DNA of 64,000 nucleotides from assembly GCA_963773685.1 (NCBI GenBank), contig CAVZBY010000002.1, forward strand, positions 289,464 to 353,463, in the 5' to 3' direction. This document shows, one piece after another, positions 38,798 to 48,787 of the stretch; the stretch's first letter is position 1, and every line of letters starts with the position of its first letter. The position numbers were made by a program, and so were the translations under genes. The notes beneath the pieces are model-generated. The model did not search any database. It was not told the origin of the DNA and worked only from the letters and a program-made list of their open reading frames with translations. Source of the stretch: JALHVH01 sp963773685 (GTDB lineage Bacteria; Acidobacteriota; Aminicenantia; Aminicenantales; Saccharicenantaceae).

Positions 38798-40242
38798 ATG
38801 AAAACAAAAGGTCATCGTCCTGGCGACCCTGCTCGTCGTCGGTCTCGCCGGGCTCGTCCCGAGCGCGTCCGCGGCGAAGAAGGAGCCGGACAAGTACGAG
38901 AAGTGGCTCAAGGAAGAGGTCCCGCTCCTCATCCTTCCCGAAGAGAAGGCCGAGTTCGAAAAGCTCAAGACGGACGAGGACAAGGACCGGTTCATCGAGC
39001 TGTTCTGGGCCAAGAGGGACCCGTCGCCCAACTCCAAGGTCAACGAGTTCCGGGACGAGTGGATGGCGCGGCTCGCGCACGTCACCAAGGCCTATGCGGC
39101 CGGCGTCGGGCCCAAGGGCTGGCGCTCGGATATGGGCAAGGTCTATCTGTTCTTCGGGCCCCCGGCCCAGGTCCAGGGAGGGGCGACCGGGGTGAGGCGC
39201 GAGTCCACGGAAGGGTCCCAGATGGATGCCCCGTCCGAGACCTGGGTCTATCCGCCGATGCCCGACCTCAGCCTGACCGACCAGTTCCCGATCATTTTCC
39301 GGAACTATCAGTTCGGGTACGAGCTCGACCCGGCGACCCCCCAGAAGATCCGCCGGGCCATGGAGGTCTTCCCCAAGGTCGTCGTCTTCAACCCCGACCT
39401 CAAGGAACTGCCGATGTACAAGTACGTCCTGGACGAGAATTCTCTCGGAGGGCAAGATGATCCGGGACTTCATCGCGACCGGGAACGAGATCAAGGGAAT
39501 CGCCCTCGAGTGGGCGCCGATTTACACCCGGGCCATGGGCGGCAGCACGTATGTCTCCCTGCTCGTCCAGGTCGACCCGGGGACCATCGACCGGAAGAAG
39601 CTGAAGGAAACGACCTTCTTCGGCCGTCTCAAGGGCGACGGCGAGGAGGTCCAGGACTTCCTGACGACGGTCCGGGTCGAAAAGGAGAAGGCCGACAAGC
39701 TGGTCATGGTCTTCGGCTTCCCCGCCAAGCCCGGAAGGTCGGTCCTCTATCTCGGCGCGGAGGACAAGGACAAGGAGAACCCGACCCTGCTCAAGGCCGA
39801 CTTGGACGTCAAGGATTTCTGGAAGGGCGAGCTCGATACGAGCTCCCTCATCCTCAGCTCCGAGGTCGTCTCCAAGCCCAAGGAAGAAGCGGCCGGGGAA
39901 TTCAGCCCCTACGTCACGAGCGATTACCGGGCCACGCCACGATGGGGAAGCGTCTTCCGGGCGAACGAGGACCTGAGCGTCCTGTTCCACATCTACAACG
40001 CCGCGTTGCAGAACGGCGAGGTCGATCTGATCGTCGACTACTTCATCATTTCGGCCGAGGTGGGCTTTCGGCTGAATCCGCAGACGATCCGGGCGAAGGT
40101 CGAGGAGAACCAGGCCGTTGCCGGAGGAACCCAGGTTCCGCTGTCCCCGCTCAAGCCCGGAAAATACACGTTCAAGATCAAGATCACCGACAAGATCGCC
40201 AACAAGACGATCGATCGGACCACGGAATTCGCGGTCGAATAA
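38798..40242 (+). CDS. GWxTD-domain protein 2, exported (two frameshifts)
   Basis: About 481 residues. After a break in the A-rich stretch at 38801-38809 the signal peptide reads 'VIVLATLLVVGLAGLVPSAS'. The GWxTD domain follows: 'KYEKWLKEEVPLLILPEEKA', 'FIELFWAKRDPSPNSKVNEF', 'VGPKGWRSDMGKVYLFFGPP'. After a break near 39443 a second half of beta-rich repeats ends 'YTFKIKITDKIANKTIDRTT'. Layout and motifs match the first GWxTD protein. AGATG is preceded by GGAGG at 38787-38791, giving the start. The lipoprotein gene follows after 11 bp behind GGGGGGAG, so they are one operon. Confidence 0.85.
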
Positions 40243-40253
40243 GGGGGGAGCCG

Positions 40254-40862
40254 ATGAAACGAAACTTCCCGGTGTTGGCCCTTTGCGGACTGGCGGTCCT
40301 GGCCGCGGCGTGCGCGACCGTCGCCCCGGCGGGGACGGGGGGCGAGGCGTCGCGGGCGGCGACGTTCAGCTACAAATGGGAGGACACGAACCTGGCGATC
40401 GTCCTGGACGTCGAGCTGGCCCGGAGGCGCACGGACGAAGCCTATTTTCCCCTGGGCATCAAGATCGCCAACAAGCGCCTGAATAGGATCATCGTCGACC
40501 GGGAGACGCTCTTCCTGGTCGATGAGAACGGGACCGTTTACCCGATGCCGTCGGTCGAGGAGCTGTCGCTCCAGTACAACAAGCTCGTCCCGGACAACAA
40601 GTTCAAGAGCCAGACCGGCGTCCTGGGGGACGAGATGATGACCGGATTCACGATGTACCGGAAGGCCGTCGGGAGGCTCTTCCCGCAGACCCAGGGCGGC
40701 GGACGGACCGTGGATTCCATCTACGTCCAGAAGAACGGCTACATGGAGGACCTCGTCTATTTCCCGATGCCCGAGGGCGGGATCAAGGGAAAGACCCTCA
40801 GGCTCAGGCTGGACGTCTATGAGCTGGGCAAGCCGCTCGATGTCGCGTTCCGCGTCGAATAG
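40254..40862 (+). CDS. conserved-looking lipoprotein, unknown function
   Basis: A complete 202-residue lipoprotein: 'FPVLALCGLAVLAAACATVA' with lipobox LAAAC. The mature part is beta-rich: 'LAIVLDVELARRRTDEAYFP', 'IVDRETLFLVDENGTVYPMP', 'MTGFTMYRKAVGRLFPQTQG', 'LRLRLDVYELGKPLDVAFRV'. This immunoglobulin-like pattern suits an outer-membrane-tethered accessory protein. I recognise no family. Its position directly after GWxTD protein 2 suggests a partner of that protein. Confidence 0.8.
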   Translation: MKRNFPVLALCGLAVLAAACATVAPAGTGGEASRAATFSYKWEDTNLAIVLDVELARRRTDEAYFPLGIKIANKRLNRIIVDRETLFLVDENGTVYPMPSVEELSLQYNKLVPDNKFKSQTGVLGDEMMTGFTMYRKAVGRLFPQTQGGGRTVDSIYVQKNGYMEDLVYFPMPEGGIKGKTLRLRLDVYELGKPLDVAFRVE

Positions 40863-40928
40863 ACCTTCCCGAGCCTTGGCCGGGTCCTGGCGGCCGCCGG
40901 CGCGGCCGTCCTGGCCCTCGGAGCCTCG

Positions 40929-41741
40929 GTGCCGCCGGCCGGACAGGATCCGGCGGGGACGGAACCGGCGGCGTGGAGCCGGGAGGTCAAGGAGGATTTC
41001 CTGCGGACGGCGGAGATCGTCAGCACCAAGGTCATCACGGAGGGAACGACGCGGTCGGAGCGCGCCACCCTCCAGGACGCGCGGGGCGTCCATGACGCCC
41101 ACATCCAGAAGATCGACGTGTCCGCGACCAAGTTCGAGGGCGTCGGGGGGCAGTGGGAGCTCAATTTCCGGGACACCTGTAAGTTCAACCTGGCCGCTTA
41201 CATCCTGAACCGCCTCCTGGGGATGAACATGATCCCGCCGACGGTCGAGCGGAAGGTCGGCAAGCGGCCGGCGGCCGTGACCTGGTGGATCGACGATGTC
41301 CTGATGGATGAAAAGGAGCGGCTCGAGCGGGAGGTGCTCCCGCCGGTCCCGGAGAGGGACCGCTGGAACCGTCAGATCCATATCGTCCGCGTCTTCGACC
41401 AGCTCATCGCCAACAAGGACCGGAACATCGAGAATATCATCATCACCCGCAGCTGGGACGTCTGGATCATCGACCACACGCGCGCCTTCCGCGCCTATAA
41501 GCAGCTCCTCAGCTCCGACGACCTGGTCCGTTGTGACCGGGTCCTGCTCGAGGCGATGCGCCGGCTGGACAAGCCGACCGTCGTCGAAAAGCTCGGGGCT
41601 TATCTTACGGACCTGGAGATCGACGGGATCCTGGCGCGTCGCGACAGGATCGTCCGGTTCTTCGACGCCAAGGCCGCCGGGGAAGGCGGGGATACCGTGC
41701 TGTTCGATTATCTCTCCGAGCGGAAGGTCGACGGACCCTGA
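40929..41741 (+). CDS. kinase-fold protein (FAM20/HipA/PI-kinase-like), probably exported
   Basis: About 270 residues from the GTG at 40929. In-frame codons just upstream read 'LGRVLAAAGAAVLALGASVP', which looks like a signal peptide whose start codon is hidden, so the true start is probably near 40863-40887 and may involve a frameshift. The core reads 'FNLAAYILNRLLGMNMIPPT', 'AVTWWIDDVLMDEKERLE', 'IVRVFDQLIANKDRNIENII' and 'VWIIDHTRAFRAYKQL'. The NKDRNxxN and IDHTR pair resembles the catalytic loop and metal-binding Asp of FAM20, HipA and PI3/4-kinase-like folds. So it may phosphorylate a periplasmic protein or small molecule. It ends the envelope operon. An ATP-dependent kinase outside the cytoplasm would be unusual. 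Confidence 0.6.
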   Translation: MPPAGQDPAGTEPAAWSREVKEDFLRTAEIVSTKVITEGTTRSERATLQDARGVHDAHIQKIDVSATKFEGVGGQWELNFRDTCKFNLAAYILNRLLGMNMIPPTVERKVGKRPAAVTWWIDDVLMDEKERLEREVLPPVPERDRWNRQIHIVRVFDQLIANKDRNIENIIITRSWDVWIIDHTRAFRAYKQLLSSDDLVRCDRVLLEAMRRLDKPTVVEKLGAYLTDLEIDGILARRDRIVRFFDAKAAGEGGDTVLFDYLSERKVDGP

Positions 41742-41766
41742 AAGGAATGAACGGCGAGCCCCGCGC

Positions 41767-42085
41767 TCAGGCCAGGAACCGCAAGCCGTAGCGGGTGCTG
41801 GCGCTCGCCGGCACGGCCCAGACGACCTCGGCCCGGAGGGGAAGGCTCATCGACGGCTCCGGACCGGGGATCAGGATCCGGATAATGTCCTTTTCGCGAA
41901 GGGAGAGACGGGTGATCAGTCCGATCCCTCCCTGGCTGATGTCCACGGCCTGGGCGAGGAATTGCATGGCGGCGGGAACTCCCGCCCGTCTCATCGAGGG
42001 TCCCCGGCTCGAAATAAACCGGCCCGGCATGGGACCACCGCCGATGGGCCCGGTTCTCCGCTCGGTTTTCCACGTTGTCCCTCAC
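41767..42085 (-). CDS. PilZ-domain protein 1 (one frameshift)
   Basis: About 105 residues. 'NRAHRRWSHAGPVYFEPG' holds the c-di-GMP-binding Arg cluster (RxxxR-type), and after a break near 41985 'QAVDISQGGIGLITRLSL' holds the DxSxxG motif; the end is 'LRAEVVWAVPASASTRYGLR'. PilZ domains bind cyclic di-GMP and switch motility or envelope functions. GTG start at 42085. It lies 10 bp after the second PilZ gene on the same strand, and the two share the same C-terminal 'GLRFL' ending, so they are tandem paralogues. Confidence 0.78.
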
Positions 42086-42095
42086 CTCACCGCGA

Positions 42096-42395
42096 TCAGG
42101 ACAGGAACCGGAGGCCGGAGCGGAACTTGGCGCCTTCGGGCTTCGACCAGACCACCCCCGCGGCCACCGGGAGGTTCACGGTCAGGTCCGGCATCGGGAA
42201 CAACAGGCGCACGGCCTCGTCCGGGACGAGCGGCTGAGGGGTGATGAGGCCGATGCCGCTCTGGCTGATGTCGGTTCCGTGGGCCATCACCGAGGAGTAG
42301 CCCGGATTCTCCGCGGACACGGAGAGGCGTTCGATATAAACGGGCTTGAGGTGCGGCCGGCGCGAATGAGACCTTTTGTCGTCGTAGAGTTCCAT
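42096..42395 (-). CDS. PilZ-domain protein 2
   Basis: A complete 99-residue single-domain PilZ protein. 'DDKRSHSRRPHLKPVYIERL' is the Arg motif region, 'HGTDISQSGIGLITPQPLVP' is the DxSxxG motif, and 'VAAGVVWSKPEGAKFRSGL' the last strands. ATG at 42395 behind AAGGAGAAGG. Its promoter is well formed. The diguanylate cyclase/phosphodiesterase gene lies ~200 bp away in the opposite direction, so signal-making and signal-binding genes share one locus. Confidence 0.88.
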   Translation of the reverse strand: MELYDDKRSHSRRPHLKPVYIERLSVSAENPGYSSVMAHGTDISQSGIGLITPQPLVPDEAVRLLFPMPDLTVNLPVAAGVVWSKPEGAKFRSGLRFLS

Positions 42396-42418
42396 CCCCC
42401 TTCTCCTTATATTACTAA

Positions 42419-42447
42419 TATATAGGCCCCCGGTCCCTGTCTGTCAA
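42419..42447 (-). promoter_or_regulatory. sigma-70 promoter for the PilZ pair
   Basis: Minus strand: TTGACA (42447-42442), 17 bp, TATATA (42424-42419), 23 bp before the ATG at 42395. Confidence 0.7.
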
Positions 42448-42593
42448 CTAGGACCTCACCCCTCTCACCCCTTGAGGGGAGGGGGAGACCCCGAAAATCA
42501 CCCCCGGATATCATCCTCCGAAGCGATTCCCCCCGGGGACCGGGTAGAGGATGATTCCATCCTCGACGCTCAGGATCGACTAAATTGGCAGAG

Positions 42594-44452
42594 ATGCAAA
42601 AGCCTGGAAACGGCACGAAGCGGAATGCCTGCCGCGCGGGGCGGGGTCCGCGTGCGGGCCGGGAGCGCCGGCGTCCGGCCGCCCGGGAGATCGACGACCT
42701 GCGACGCCGGGCCCACCAGGCCGAACGGGAGGCCCAGGCCGCGAAGGCCCGACTGGAACATCTCCTCAGCGCGAGCTCGGGCGTCATCCTGAGCTGCCGG
42801 GCCGCCGATCACGGGGCCACCTTCGTCAGCCGGAGCGTGAAGACGGTCCTCGGTTACGAGCCCGACGAGTTCCTGAAGGAGCCGGCTTTCTGGCTCGAGG
42901 CCGTCCATCCCGAGGACCGGGAAGAGGTCGAGGCCATGTTCGCTTATGTCAGCGAGGTCGGGAACCTTGTCCACGACTTCCGGATAAGGCACAGGGACGG
43001 AGGGTATCGCTGGCTCCGCGACGAGCTCCGCCTGTCCGTTCCTTCCGACGGGCGGGGGGCCGGCGAGATCGCCGCCTACTGGATCGACATCACCGAATCC
43101 AAGTCGCTCGAGGAACAGTACCTCCACGACGCCTTCCATGATACCCTGACCAACCTCCCGAACCGCGCCCTATTCGAGGACCGCCTCCGGGTATCCTTCG
43201 CCCGGGGCCGCCGGCGGAAAGGCTCCACGTTCGCCGTCCTGTACGTCGATCTCGACCGCTTCAAGAACGTCAACGAGAGCCTGGGGCATGCCTTGGGGGA
43301 CCGGCTCCTGGTGGCGGCGTCACGAGGCTGTTGAAGTGCGTCCGATTCGGGGACATCGTCGCCCGGCTCGGCGGAGACGAGTTCATCATCATCCTCGAGG
43401 ACATCAAGGACCGGGCGGACATCGAAACGACGGCGGCGCGCATCCAGACGGAGATCGGGCGCCCCTACGACCTCGGCGGGGAGACGGAGGCGTTCGCCTC
43501 GGTCAGCATCGGTATCGCCATCGCCCACCCGGCCCTCGAAAGGCCCGAGCACCTTGTCCGGGACGCCGAGACCGCGATGTTCCGGGCGAAGGCCTCAGGC
43601 CGGGCCTGCCACGTCGTCTTCGACGGCGCCATGCGCGACAAGGCCATGACCGCCCTCCGGCTGGAAACGGACCTCCGGCGCGCGGTCGAGAGGAACGAGT
43701 TCGTCCTCTATTACCAGCCGATCTGCCGGCTGAAGGAAGGGACCGTGGCCGGGTTCGAGGCGCTTATCCGGTGGCGCCACCCGACACGTGGCCTGATCCT
43801 CCCGGGCCAGTTCATCTCCCAGGCCGAGGAGACGGGGCTCATCGTCCCGATGGGAGAATGGGCGCTCCGGGAAGCCTGCCGGCAGATGCGGGCCTGGCAG
43901 GAGGCCTTCCCGGGGACCCCGCCGCTCGGCATCAGCGTCAACCTCTCCAGCAAACAGCTCCTGCCGGGGTTCGCGGACCGTGTCCGGGACATCCTCTTCG
44001 AAACGGGGCTCGAGCCCTCCTCCCTGCAGCTCGAGATCACGGAAAGCACGATCATCGACGATCCCGATTGGGCGGCGGGCCTCTTCGCGGAGCTCCGGAA
44101 CATGAAGGTCCGCGTCCTCATCGACGACTTCGGGACGGGGTACTCGTCCATGAACTACCTCAGCAAGCTCTCGATCGACGGGCTGAAGATCGACCGGAGC
44201 TTCATCGGCGCCATGAGCCCGTCGGGGGAGGGGCTGGAGATCGTCCGGATGATCCTGGCCCTCGCCCGGAACCTGGGCCTCACGGTCGTGGCCGAGGGCG
44301 TCGAGACGGCCGAGCAGATGGAATTCCTGAGATGGCTGAACGGCGAGTTCGCCCAGGGGTTCTACTTCGCCGAGCCGCTGGACGCCTCCGCGGCCGAGCG
44401 GTTCCTGGCCGCCAAGACGAAGGGAGCGTCGGCGACCCGTCCCGGCCTCTGA
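42594..44452 (+). CDS. PAS-GGDEF-EAL cyclic di-GMP enzyme (one frameshift)
   Basis: About 619 residues, no signal peptide or membrane helix. N-terminal coiled coil ('EIDDLRRRAHQAEREAQAAK'), PAS fold ('RSVKTVLGYEPDEFLKEPAF', 'HRDGGYRWLRDELRL'), a GGDEF domain with 'DTLTNLPNRALFEDRL' and 'IVARLGGDEFIIILED', and an EAL domain with 'GFEALIRWRHPTRGL', 'LEITESTIIDD' and 'LIDDFGTGYSSMNYLSKL'. Both active-site signatures look intact, so it may both make and break cyclic di-GMP. The only break is near 43317, inside 'GDRLLVAAA'. The start is uncertain: ATG at 42594 is preferred to TTG at 42585. It is divergent from the PilZ genes. Confidence 0.88.
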
Positions 44453-44469
44453 AGCCCCGCCATCGTGGC

Positions 44470-44498
44470 TTGCCAATTGCCTCCTCCGGTCCTATAAT
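44470..44498 (+). promoter_or_regulatory. sigma-70 promoter for the peptidase-hydrolase fusion
   Basis: TTGCCA (44470-44475), 17 bp, TATAAT (44493-44498), 25 bp before the ATG at 44524, which has AAAGGAG upstream. Confidence 0.7.
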
Positions 44499-44523
44499 CC
44501 CCATCTTCGCGAAAGGAGCGTCC

Positions 44524-47500
44524 ATGCGCAAACGCCCGTTCGTTCTTCCGGTTCTTGCCGTCCTCCTCGGCACGGTATCAGCGGCCGCCCAGGATCGTCT
44601 GAAGACCATGCCGGGATATGCACGCTACGAGAAGATGAACATGGAGATCCCGTCGGCGGCCAAGCTCGGCGCCTTAACGGTGACCTGGAGCCCGGACGGG
44701 AAGACGTTCGAGTACGCGAAGGACGGAAGGCTGTACCGGTACGATGTCGGGGCCCGCAGGGCCATGGAGGCCGGGGCCGCCCCGGCCGAGGCCCCGCGCC
44801 GGGGTCGTCCCGGGGCGGGCCCCGTCCGCGGGCGCCAATGGGACAGCGCGGTCTCGCCGGACAAGAAGCTCAAGGCCTTCTATCGCGACCGGAACCTCTG
44901 GTTGAGCGATGCCGACGGGAAGAACGCGTTCGCCGTCACCGAAGACGGCGCCGTGAAGACGCGGGTCAAGTCGGGGACGGCGAGCTGGGTCTATGGCGAG
45001 GAGCTCGATCAGGCTACCGCCATCTGGTGGTCTCCCGATTCCAAAAAGATCGCGTTCTACCGGTTCGACGAGAGCCGAGTCCCCGACTACTTCCTCCAGA
45101 TCGACCAGACGAAGCTTTACAGCGCGCCCGATATCGAAGCCTATCCCAAGGCGGGGGAGCCGAACCCCGTCGTCGACGTCCTGATCTATGACGTCGCCTC
45201 GAAAAAGACCGTCCGGGCCGACGTGCGGGACGGGAAGGCCTTCGACGACGCCGTCGTCGGTCATTATGTCTACAACTCCCGGTGGTCGCCCGACGGTTCG
45301 GTCCTCCTCTTCAACCGCACGAATCGGCGCCAGAACGTGCTCGAGCTGGCCGCCTGCGATCCGGCCACCGGGACCTGCCGGGTCGTTGTACGGGACGAGT
45401 GGCCGACCGGCTGGGTCGAGAACAACCCCGAGATGCGGTTCCTCGCGGACGGAAGACGATTCATCCGGCTATCGGAGCGGACGGGCTGGAAGAACTATTA
45501 TCTTCACGACCTCGACGGCTCGCTCCTCCGGCCGCTCACGAACCACGCCTTCGAGGTCGCCGGCATCGTTCATGTCGACGAAAAAGGGGGTGTCCTCTAT
45601 TACCTAGCCCGCAGCGGCGACAATCCCATGAAGATCCAGCTGCACCGCGTCGGGCTGGACGGAAGGATGGACAGACGTCTGACCGACCCCGCCTTCCATC
45701 ATACGATCACCATGGCCCCGAACGGGAAGCACTTCGTCGACGTCGCCCAGACCCATGACGCCGCCCCAATGACCCGGCTCATGGACGCGGGGGGAAGGCC
45801 CGTCGCCGTGCTGGCCACAAGCGACCTGACGAAGTTCGACGCGCTGGGGCTGAAGAAACCTGAGATCTTCACATTCAAGGCCGCGGATGGGGTCACCGAT
45901 CTTTACGGCCTCTTGAACTTTCCCTCGAACTTCGATCCGGGCAGGAAATACCCGCTCCTCGTCAGCGTTTATGCGGGTCCCGGGACCAACGGTTCCAACG
46001 AGAGCTTCTTGACGAGCGCCCCCCTGACGGAATTCGGCTTTCTCGTCGCCTCCTTCGATACGCGCGGCGCCGGCGGGCGCGGCCGGCAGGCCCTCGACGC
46101 CATCTACATGCGGTTGGGGATCGTCGAGATGGACGATCAGGCGGCGGGGGTCAAGGCCTTATGGGACCGGCCATACGTGGACAGGACCCGCATCGGCATA
46201 TTCGGGACCTCTTATGGAGGCTACGCCGCGGCGATGTGCCTCCTCCGCTACCCGGAGATCTTCCGTGCCGCCTGCGCTTCGTCCCCCGTCACCGCCTGGG
46301 AACAGTATGACAGCGTCTACACGGAACGCTACATGTGGATCCCCCGGGAGAACGCGATAGGCTACGAGGCCGGGAACGCCATGACATATGCCGCCAAGCT
46401 CGATGGCCGGCTGATGATCTACTACGGGACGGCGGACAACAACGTCCATCCGAACAACTCCATGCAGCTCATCCAGGCCCTCCAGAAGTCCGGCAAGAGC
46501 TTCGAGGTCCAGGTCGGGCCCGACGCCGGACATTCGTCCCTCAACCGGGACCGAATGATGGAGTTTTTCATCGAGAACCTGGTCATGAACACTCCGCGGC
46601 CTGCCGGCTCCTCCTCAGCCGCCGGCGCTCCGGACGAGGCCACGCTCGAAAGGATCAAGAGGATCGAGGCCGGACTCCTCAAGAAGGTCCGGATCGAAGG
46701 CCGGCCCTACGAAAAAATGACTTTGGCCGAGCGCATGACGGCCCACAAGGTTCCGGCATTGAGCGTCGCGGTCATCAGGGATTCGAAGATCGAGTGGGCG
46801 AAGGCCTATGGCGTCCAGGACAAGGAGGCCGGAACGGCGGCCACGACAGAGACCCTCTTCCAGGCCGCTTCCATCAGCAAGGCGGTCGCCGCCGGGGCCG
46901 CGCTCCGGCTCGTGGAACAGGGCCTGCTCGACCTTGACGCGGACGTCAACGGAACGCTCGCCACCTGGAAGGTCCCCGAAAGCCCGTTCACGAAGGACGC
47001 CAAAGTCACGCTTCGACGGATCCTCAGCCACAGCGCCGGGCTGACCGTCCACGGGTTCGAAGGCTACGCGGCCGGGAAGCCGGTCCCGACGCTCCTCCAG
47101 GTCCTCAACGGCGATAAGCCCGCCAATTCGGCGCCCATCCGTGTCGATATCCCCCCGGGCTCCCAGTGGCGTTATTCGGGCGGGGGTTATACCGTCATGC
47201 AACAGATGATGATGGACGCCGCCCGGAAGCTCTTCCCGGATATCATGAGAGAGTCTGGTCCTCGTGCCCGCGGGCATGACGTCGAGCACCTACGAACAGC
47301 CGATCTCTTCCGAACGGCTGGCCCGGGCCGCGGTTGGATATAGGGCGGACGGGGCGGCGATAGACGGGAAGAGGAATGTCTATCCCGAAATGGCCGCGGC
47401 CGGCCTCTGGACGACACCGAGCGATCTCTGCCGTTACGCCATCGCCGTCATGAACGCCCTCAGCGGCCGGTCAGACGCGCTCCTGTCGAAGGACACGGTG

Positions 47501-48018
47501 CGGAGGATGCTCACGGTCGAGAAGGCGCCGAGCGGATTGGGGGTTTTCCTGAGCGGGGAAGGCGAGAGCCTGAGCTTCGGCCACGGCGGGGCGAACGAGG
47601 GATTCCGCTGCGACCTGTTCGCGTTCCCGGGCAAGGGTATCGGGGCGGCGATCATGACCAATTCGGACGCGGGCGGGTCCTGGTGGACGAAGTCCGGCGC
47701 GCGATCGCGGCCGAGTACGGCCTTCCTGGATTCGATCCCGTAGTCAAGTCCCTGGCAGACCTCGACGCCCGGGCCCTCGATCGATATCAGGGCCGGTACG
47801 AGATCGATTTCGACGGACAGACCGTTCCCGTCCTGGTTTCGCTAACCGGCGATCATCTGCGCTTGAACTTCAAGGGCGGCGATTGGGAGCTGTATCCCGA
47901 GTCCGAGACCAAGTTCTTCACCATGGACGCGGCGCTCGTCGTCACTTTCATCGTTGACGGCGAAGGACGGGCGACCGGTTTCGTGGTCAACGAGACGATG
48001 ACGGCGAAGAAGGTCTAA
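44524..48018 (+). CDS. S9 prolyl-peptidase (DPP IV-like) fused to a beta-lactamase-family serine hydrolase (two frameshifts)
   Basis: About 1164 residues with signal peptide 'PFVLPVLAVLLGTVSAAAQ'. Residues ~25-430 form the DPP IV propeller ('LWLSDADGKNAFAVTEDGAV', 'PDYFLQIDQTKLYSAPDIEA'). Residues ~450-690 are the alpha/beta-hydrolase with the triad: Ser in 'FGTSYGGYAAAM', Asp in 'YYGTADNNVHPN', His in 'DAGHSSLNRD'. A short Ala/Ser/Pro linker then leads, in the same frame, into a class C beta-lactamase/esterase domain with SxxK intact ('LFQAASISKAVAAG') and 'GSQWRYSGGGYTVMQ' at the YxN position. Breaks lie near 47255 and 47680. The end 'RYQGRYEIDFDGQTVPVLV' is the usual add-on domain. DPP IV enzymes remove N-terminal X-Pro dipeptides; the second domain may act on peptides or esters. 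Confidence 0.87.
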
Positions 48019-48057
48019 GCCCCGAGCCGATTCAGGACGTGGGCAGGCGACGGTCCG

Positions 48058-48628
48058 TCATTTCCAGAACAGGATCTCGGGGGCTTTTCTCTCCATGGTC
48101 GCGAATCCGCCGGCGGGATGGCCGACGATGATGGGGCGCCACGATCGCGCGGTCTTCCGGGAAGCCGAACCGGGCCCGGCCCTCGGGCGTCCCCAGGTAC
48201 ATCCCCGTGAATCCCATCCAACAGGTCCCGAGCCCGAGGCCGCGGGCCGCGAGCATCAGGTTCTCGGCCGCCAGAGTGCAATCGACCTCGGCCGTCGGGC
48301 TGAGATTCGGCTTTGCGCAGATGACGACGAGCGCGGAGGCACCGTAAAAGAGATCGACCGCCAGGTCCGCGAACATGTCCCGGTATGAGGCGAGCGGCGA
48401 CATCGGGTCCTGGGAGGCGAGCACGAGCATGTGGGCCTTGGTTCGGGCGTTGAGGTCGGCGAGGACGGCGGGGTCCTGGATGACGGCAAATTCCCAAGGC
48501 TGGAAACCCATGGCGCACGGCGCCTGCACGGCGGCATCGATCAGCTGACGGATCAGATCCTTGTCGACAGGTTTGCTCTCATAAGCGCGGATGGATCGGC
48601 GGGTATAAATAGCTTCCTTGAGGTCCAT
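48058..48628 (-). CDS. nitroreductase family protein (one frameshift)
   Basis: About 189 residues. 'AIYTRRSIRAYESKPVDKDL' is the FMN-binding N terminus (RRSxRxY), 'AAVQAPCAMGFQPWEFAVIQ' the next conserved block, and 'AAENLMLAARGLGLGTCWMG' the helix that packs on FMN. After a break near 48135 the C terminus reads 'IIVGHPAGGFATMERKAPEI'. Members are FMN-dependent NAD(P)H oxidoreductases acting on nitro compounds, quinones or flavins. Converges on the fusion gene with 39 bp between stops. Confidence 0.85.
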
Positions 48629-48751
48629 GGCTTCGTTCTCCCTTGGCTGGAATCGTAAAGGGGAGATTCTATGCGATGGCCGGGTCTGGAGTCAAGCCGT
48701 CTCCGGGCGGCGTGGATGCTTCGAGCGCGGGAAAATAGTTTATGGCCCTGC

Positions 48752-48780
48752 TTGACAAACGCCGGCGGGGGCCTTATCTT
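48752..48780 (+). promoter_or_regulatory. sigma-70 promoter of the lexA-polymerase cassette
   Basis: TTGACA (48752-48757), 17 bp, TATCTT (48775-48780). A direct repeat GGTGAAC-AAAAT-GGTAAAC covers 48787-48805, just at the predicted start site, and is a candidate LexA operator. Confidence 0.6.
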
Positions 48781-48787
48781 ATGAAAG

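Noticed and set aside
44466..44481. Sigma-54-like TGGCTTGCCAATTGCC before the S9 fusion gene
   Set aside because: GG and GC spacing is right, but the -24 box is poor and a near-consensus sigma-70 promoter (TTGCCA-17-TATAAT) overlaps it.
43288..44523. Upstream extension of the S9-hydrolase frame by ~410 codons
   Set aside because: This stretch encodes the GGDEF-EAL protein in another frame; the ATG at 44524 has promoter, ribosome site and signal peptide.
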